DNA of 8,590 nucleotides, taken from positions 1 to 8,590 of the forward strand of contig DAOURU010000033.1 of assembly GCA_030627585.1 (NCBI GenBank). Reading direction: 5' to 3'. Positions within the stretch are counted from its first letter, which is position 1; the number at the start of each line of letters is the position of its first letter. Under the pieces are notes generated by a model, which searched no databases, was not told the origin of the DNA, and worked only from the letters and a program-made list of their open reading frames with translations. The position numbers and the translations under genes are program-made. This DNA comes from Bacillota bacterium. Lineage in GTDB: Bacteria; Bacillota; DSM-12270; Thermacetogeniales; Thermacetogeniaceae. Below, one piece after another: positions 6,001-8,590 of this stretch.

Positions 6001-6678
6001 TCGGGTTTCAAGCTGGCCCTGAGAGACCTGGAAATCCGGGGTGCGGGAAACCTGCTCGGTCCCGAACAGCACGGCCACATGGCCGCAGTCGGCTTTGATC
6101 TTTATCATCAGATGCTGGAGGAAGCGGTGCGGGAGCTCAAAGGAGAAGAGGCGCCGGAGTCGGGGGCGCCGGTGCCCGTCTGGGAAATCTACGCAGACTC
6201 GCACCTCCCGGATTCTTACGTAGGGGATGCCCGGCAGAAGATAGAAATTTACCGGCGCCTGGCCCTGGCTGATGATTTAAAAACCGTAGAAGAGCTGGCA
6301 GAGGAGGTGCGGGACCGTTTCGGCCCCTTCCCGGAGCCGGCTGTTTACCTTTTTGATTTAGCCCGCCTCCGCATCCGCGCCCGGGAACTGATGATCAGGG
6401 AGGTCCGGTTGATGGATCATACTCTGGTGGTGCGGTTCGGAAGCGGGGCGGCCCCGAAAGGGGCAGAACTCACGCGCTGGAGCGCGGTATTTGGGGACAG
6501 AATTAGTTTTTCCGCGGTAGGGGAGCTCGAGGTCCGCATCAAAACAAAGGGGCTTTCCTCCCGGCGCCTTTTAGGAATGCTTACCCGGGTGCTCCTGCCC
6601 CAACCGGTTTCAGTTCCAGGCCGCGGAGAGATGATCGGGGATTTGAGACAGCGGCGAAAAATGGGGGAATTTATCTGA
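3034..6678 (+). CDS. mfd: Transcription-repair coupling factor Mfd
   Basis: Mfd is a DNA translocase that recognises RNA polymerase stalled at lesions, removes it and recruits UvrA. From the TTG at 3034 the protein has 1214 residues, near the family length of about 1150-1180. The N-terminal third is the UvrB-like region, with the AGYERVDLTEGLGQFALRGN-type stretch that precedes the DIYP strand. The polymerase-interaction domain starts near residue 530 (DYVVHPHHGIGRYLGI). The translocase core has Walker A GDVGFGKT (677-684), DEEQ (778-781), TATPIPRT (804-811) and YQLRGRVGR (946-954). The TRG motif follows at about 997-1032 (RDLEIRGAGNLLG onward), then the C-terminal UvrA-masking domain. All catalytic residues I can check are present. 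Start choice: AGGGGG at 3021-3026 lies seven bases before TTG 3034. Homology to Bacillus Mfd begins only at ATG 3118 (MQNLLEQMPEFKEM), which would give 1186 residues but has a poor ribosome site. The first 28 residues may therefore not be part of the protein. A promoter lies at 2974-2982; no terminator follows. Confidence 0.97.
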   Translation: MNETYLFWYGPAKPVSRSGIYGGCVELQMQNLLEQMPEFKEMLKAFTRGQSPVLLSGGRGAFKALLSAALFTGLEVRGALLVVVPSPEQAGAWQADLEAFLPGREVLVFDPAEVLPFEVIAASREPAAGRLRVLAALSARKKPPVVIAPAEALMPKLLPSFIWEQAALSLKVGAEYDLASLPGSLVSAGYERVDLTEGLGQFALRGNILDIYPFQGAPVRLEFWGDELVSLKELDPESQRSRLSLSEVTIWPAREFIYNRACAGAAEARIKEAYKARRERLKGSKSVLMRLDQRFYRFLEMAAEGWGSLNLVQPYFYPEQVSLFGYLPPGSLIVVDEPGRVQDECNARAALLESDYRRFFQEGSSFTPWQEYYFRGEELFQDCAGFPVLAFSQILSRPGPLKPQAVFNVTVKEMQPFFSRPDLLVPEVREWLRRRTAVLLLAQTEARLRQLERDLRDHEFAPLVEPDWPGRLEEGRLIVGIGNLSRGFELPGRLAVVTARELYGRRTGMRGRTRLAGKGASILPELAAGDYVVHPHHGIGRYLGIKKMEVEGRIKDYLEVVYAGEDRLYLPVEQAALIQKYTGPEGRPPRLSRLGGADWTRLKQKVKKGVRKLAQDLLVLYARRMAARGYAFSPDTVWQQEFEATFPYEETPDQRRVILEVKADMEKPRPMDRLVCGDVGFGKTEVGVRAAFKAVQDGKQVAVLVPTTVLAQQHYYTFKERFGRYPLRVEMLTRFRSPREQKAIVRDLERGLIDVIIGTHRLLSGDVVFKDLGLLIVDEEQRFGVSHKEKIKMLRTSLDVLTLTATPIPRTLQMSLTGVRDLSTIETPPEDRLPVQTYVLEYAPEVVRDAIRREIQRGGQVFYLHNRIQTIEKCAAFLQGLVPEASFRIAHGRMKEDELEEVMWDFLNRKFDCLICTTIIENGLDLPNVNTLIVEQAGQFGLAQLYQLRGRVGRSDRLAYAYFTFARDKVLTEQAEKRLRALQEFTEFGSGFKLALRDLEIRGAGNLLGPEQHGHMAAVGFDLYHQMLEEAVRELKGEEAPESGAPVPVWEIYADSHLPDSYVGDARQKIEIYRRLALADDLKTVEELAEEVRDRFGPFPEPAVYLFDLARLRIRARELMIREVRLMDHTLVVRFGSGAAPKGAELTRWSAVFGDRISFSAVGELEVRIKTKGLSSRRLLGMLTRVLLPQPVSVPGRGEMIGDLRQRRKMGEFI

Positions 6679-6696
6679 GGCGGCCGCGGCAGGATT

Positions 6697-6792
6697 ATGA
6701 ACGTGAGAAGCGAAGCTATTGCATGTAATCAAGTTCATGCCGGGTTGGGAAGGAAACGACATCCCCGCCGGATAAGGAGTGGTTTGGCTTGA
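6697..6792 (+). other. Possible 31-codon coupling ORF before the foldase gene
   Basis: An ATG frame of 31 residues (MNVRSEAIACNQVHAGLG...) whose TGA overlaps the TTG start of the foldase gene (TTGA at 6789-6792). It is basic at the end and resembles nothing I know. Only a weak AGGA lies close to its ATG. It fills most of the mfd-foldase gap. It could be a translational coupling leader, but chance is at least as likely. Confidence 0.15.
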
Positions 6793-7823
6793 ATTTACCG
6801 GGAACAAGGCAAGAACCCCATCCGCAGCTGTTTTCCCAGTCAGTACAGGAGCTGAAGCCGGGACGCGGGCGCTCTTTGCTCCCTCAGCTGCTGCTGCTGG
6901 CCGTCCTTTTGGCTCTGGGGGCGGCCTGGTTTTGGTGGTCGGAACAGGGGGATTGGGTCTTGCGGGTGAATGGGACGAAAATTTCCCGGGCGGATTGGGA
7001 AAATGAAACCGCCCGCACGGAAGAGTTTCTCGCCCGCGTTTACGGAATCAATTTACAGGCGCCGGAGGCTAAGCACATGCAGGAGCAGGTGAGACAGGAG
7101 GTCCTTCAGCACCTGGTTGACCGGACGCTGCTGCGCCAGGCGGCGGTCCGGGCCGGAATTGAAGCAACTCCGGCAGAAGTGGAGGCCCGGCTTGCCGCAG
7201 ATGAAAAGCGGAACGGAGGGGCCGAGGAATTCCGGCGGATTTTGAACGCATGGGGTTTTACCCGGGAGCAGTACCGTGAAAAAGTGGAAGAAATGATCAT
7301 GATCGAGAAATTGCGAAGGTACATTACCCGCAACGTGACAGTTGAGGAAAAGGAAATAAAACAAAGTTTTCTCGCCCGGAAGGATCAATTGAAAGTCCCG
7401 GAACAGGTTAAAGTCGGCCATATTCTTGTGAAATCAGAGGCTGCGGCCCGCACTCTGGTCCGCGCTTTGGACCAGGGGGCGGATTTTCAGGAGCTTGCGG
7501 CGCAATCTTCCCTTGATCCCGGGGTTTCGCGCAACAAAGGCGTTTTGGGCTACATCACGCGGGACGATCCCCGCCTCCCGGAAAATTTCCGGGCGGCGGC
7601 TTTCCAAATCCCGGTGGGAAGTTACAGCCGGGAGCCGGTCAAGAGCGAATTAGGCTATCATGTGCTTTTTGTTTTTGATAAAAAATCTCCTGTTCAGGCA
7701 AAGTACGAAGAGGCGCGTGAAGCCCTCCGCCAGGAACTCCTTGCCCGGAAAAAGAACGAAGTTTTCCTCGGCTTTTTGGAGAGACTTCAAAAGAACGGCC
7801 GGATGATGTACCGCATCTCATGA
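6789..7823 (+). CDS. Membrane-anchored peptidyl-prolyl isomerase (SurA/PrsA-type, PpiC domain)
   Basis: A 344-residue foldase expected to assist folding of secreted proteins outside the membrane. Residues 1-30 are hydrophilic and end in a basic patch; a single hydrophobic segment at 31-50 anchors the protein. There is no cysteine in the protein, so it is not a lipoprotein like Bacillus PrsA. Residues ~55-195 form a SurA-N-like helical chaperone domain, opening with VLRVNGTKISRADWE, and ~204-300 the parvulin PpiC domain. Parvulin signatures are VKVGHILVKSEAAA (207-220), the DFQELAAQSSLDPG stretch (232-245), GVLGYI (251-256), the FQIPVG turn (272-277) and SELGYHVLFV (286-295). A charged C-terminal helix follows. 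The TTG start has AAGGAGT at 6774-6780, eight bases upstream, a very strong site. It lies 110 bases after mfd with no terminator between them, so it is probably read from the mfd operon. A foldase between mfd and spoVT is, as I recall, common in Clostridia but absent from Bacillus subtilis. Confidence 0.92.
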   Translation: MNLPGTRQEPHPQLFSQSVQELKPGRGRSLLPQLLLLAVLLALGAAWFWWSEQGDWVLRVNGTKISRADWENETARTEEFLARVYGINLQAPEAKHMQEQVRQEVLQHLVDRTLLRQAAVRAGIEATPAEVEARLAADEKRNGGAEEFRRILNAWGFTREQYREKVEEMIMIEKLRRYITRNVTVEEKEIKQSFLARKDQLKVPEQVKVGHILVKSEAAARTLVRALDQGADFQELAAQSSLDPGVSRNKGVLGYITRDDPRLPENFRAAAFQIPVGSYSREPVKSELGYHVLFVFDKKSPVQAKYEEAREALRQELLARKKNEVFLGFLERLQKNGRMMYRIS

Positions 7824-7876
7824 CCCGGCTTTGTTTTAAAGAACGGTTGAATTTTGACTCGGGCATGGAAAAAAAT

Positions 7877-7906
7877 GAATAACTACCCCCTTTCCGTTAT
7901 ATACTA
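7877..7906 (+). promoter_or_regulatory. Sigma-G-like sporulation promoter of spoVT
   Basis: GAATA (7877-7881) and TATACTA (7900-7906) are separated by 18 bases. This fits the known forespore sigma-G pattern (GHATR, 18 bases, CATWHTA) with a single mismatch, T for C in the first -10 base. The start of transcription would be near 7913, about 47 bases before the TTG of spoVT. In Bacillus subtilis spoVT is a sigma-G gene, so location and sequence agree. The TATACT core could also be read by sigma-A, but no TTGACA-like box is correctly spaced. Confidence 0.65.
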
Positions 7907-7959
7907 TTCGTGAGAACACTGCGCAAATTTATCTTAGAATGAAGGGGGGATAGGTACTT

Positions 7960-8523
7960 TTGAAAGCAACAGGTATCGTTCGTCGCATTGATGATCTAGG
8001 TCGCGTGGTAATACCCAAAGAGATCCGCCGGACCCTACGGATTCGGGAGGGTGATCCCCTCGAAATCTTTGTAGACCGGGAAGGAGAGGTTATCCTCAAA
8101 AAGTATTCACCCATTGGTGAACTGGGGGATTTTGCAAAGGAATACGCAGACTCCCTGCATGAGGCGATTGGCCATATTGCATGTATTGCTGATAAGGATA
8201 CTATTATCGCCGTGGCAGGCGCCCCAAAAAAGGAGTTCCTTAACAAACCTATCGGTCCTGCGGTGGAGCGCGTCATGGAGGAGCGCAAGCCTGTACTCAT
8301 CACTAAGGCCGGGGAACATCCCTTTTGCAAGGGCTGCCTGACCGATGAGGAAGAAGAACAGTGTAAATTTTCCAGTGAAGTGATAGCCCCGATTATTGCC
8401 GAGGGAGATCCGATCGGGGCTGTGATCATCTGCTCTAAAGAGCCCAATGTCCGGATGGGTGAGCTCGAGCTTAAACTGGCCGAAACGGCAGCAGGTTTCC
8501 TCGCGAAGCAAATGGAACAATAG
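7960..8523 (+). CDS. spoVT: Stage V sporulation transcription regulator SpoVT
   Basis: A 187-residue DNA-binding regulator that, in Bacillus, adjusts late forespore (sigma-G) gene expression and affects spore germination. Residues 1-50 are an AbrB-type swapped-hairpin DNA-binding domain: MKATGIVRRIDDLGRVVIPK, then EIRRTLRIREGDPLEIF; this half is essentially identical to Bacillus SpoVT as I remember it. A link SPIGELGDFAKEYAD follows, then a GAF-like sensor domain (~65-182) ending in ETAAGFLAKQMEQ, also like the Bacillus ending. It is about nine residues longer than the 178-residue Bacillus protein. Between residues 117 and 137 there is a cysteine cluster (C123, C126, C135) in an acidic loop, which I do not recall in the Bacillus protein. 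The TTG start is preceded by AAGGGGGG at 7942-7949 and the conserved N-terminus starts exactly there. A sigma-G-like promoter precedes it. No terminator is convincing downstream. Confidence 0.97.
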   Translation: MKATGIVRRIDDLGRVVIPKEIRRTLRIREGDPLEIFVDREGEVILKKYSPIGELGDFAKEYADSLHEAIGHIACIADKDTIIAVAGAPKKEFLNKPIGPAVERVMEERKPVLITKAGEHPFCKGCLTDEEEEQCKFSSEVIAPIIAEGDPIGAVIICSKEPNVRMGELELKLAETAAGFLAKQMEQ

Positions 8524-8590
8524 TGACTAATGTTGAATCCAACAGTCTAAGCTCCTTACCGCGGGGAGGGAAGAAAGGGTGGCCTCATCA

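Noticed and set aside
7854..7882. TTGACT as a sigma-A -35 box for spoVT
   Set aside because: At 17 bases spacing the -10 would be GAATAA, a poor match; it is too far from TATACT to pair with it.
8531..8544. TGTTG-AATC-CAACA hairpin just after spoVT
   Set aside because: The stem is only five pairs with no G/C-rich core and no T-run follows, so it does not support a terminator call.
8576..8582. AGGGTGG resembling the T-box leader core
   Set aside because: A T-box continues as AGGGTGGNACCGCG; here it continues CCTCATCA, and the window ends at once.

Overview
The window looks like chromosomal DNA of an endospore-forming, fairly GC-rich Clostridia-type Firmicute, perhaps of the Desulfotomaculum/Pelotomaculum kind. 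The evidence is the conserved order pth - mfd - foldase - spoVT, strong purine-rich ribosome binding sites, frequent TTG starts and the presence of the sporulation regulator SpoVT. The genus is inference.

Layout. Bases 2-184 are the 3' end of peptidyl-tRNA hydrolase (pth). A 153-base spacer follows; it holds a long imperfect inverted repeat (254-318) just ahead of the ribosome binding site of a small four-helix membrane protein of the phage-holin-like type (338-730). A hairpin terminator (751-780) separates this gene from a block on the opposite strand. Read right to left, the minus-strand block (about 2817 to 793) holds an unrecognised reading frame, the C-terminal 70 codons of a TasA/camelysin-like secreted protein that has lost its front, a hairpin, a family 2 glycosyltransferase lacking most of its N-terminal nucleotide-binding half, and an intact-looking GT-B glycosyltransferase overlapping it. 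Bases 2619-3033 hold no convincing intact gene: they contain the unrecognised frame, a possible minus-strand hairpin terminator and the probable mfd promoter.

From 3034 the conserved plus-strand core resumes: mfd (transcription-repair coupling factor), a membrane-anchored SurA/PpiC-type peptidyl-prolyl isomerase, and spoVT, which is preceded by a good match to a forespore sigma-G promoter. The last 67 bases after spoVT show no gene.

How the parts fit. The core genes serve translation recycling (Pth), repair of stalled transcription (Mfd), extracytoplasmic protein folding (PpiC) and late forespore gene control (SpoVT). In Bacillus subtilis the small anti-sigma gene fin lies between pth and mfd; no fin-like gene is seen here, and that interval instead carries a surface-polysaccharide/surface-protein islet that looks partly eroded. 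I did not find a clear new multi-gene system. The most unusual signals are the leader inverted repeat, the internally deleted glycosyltransferase, the TasA-like remnant, and a cysteine cluster in SpoVT.
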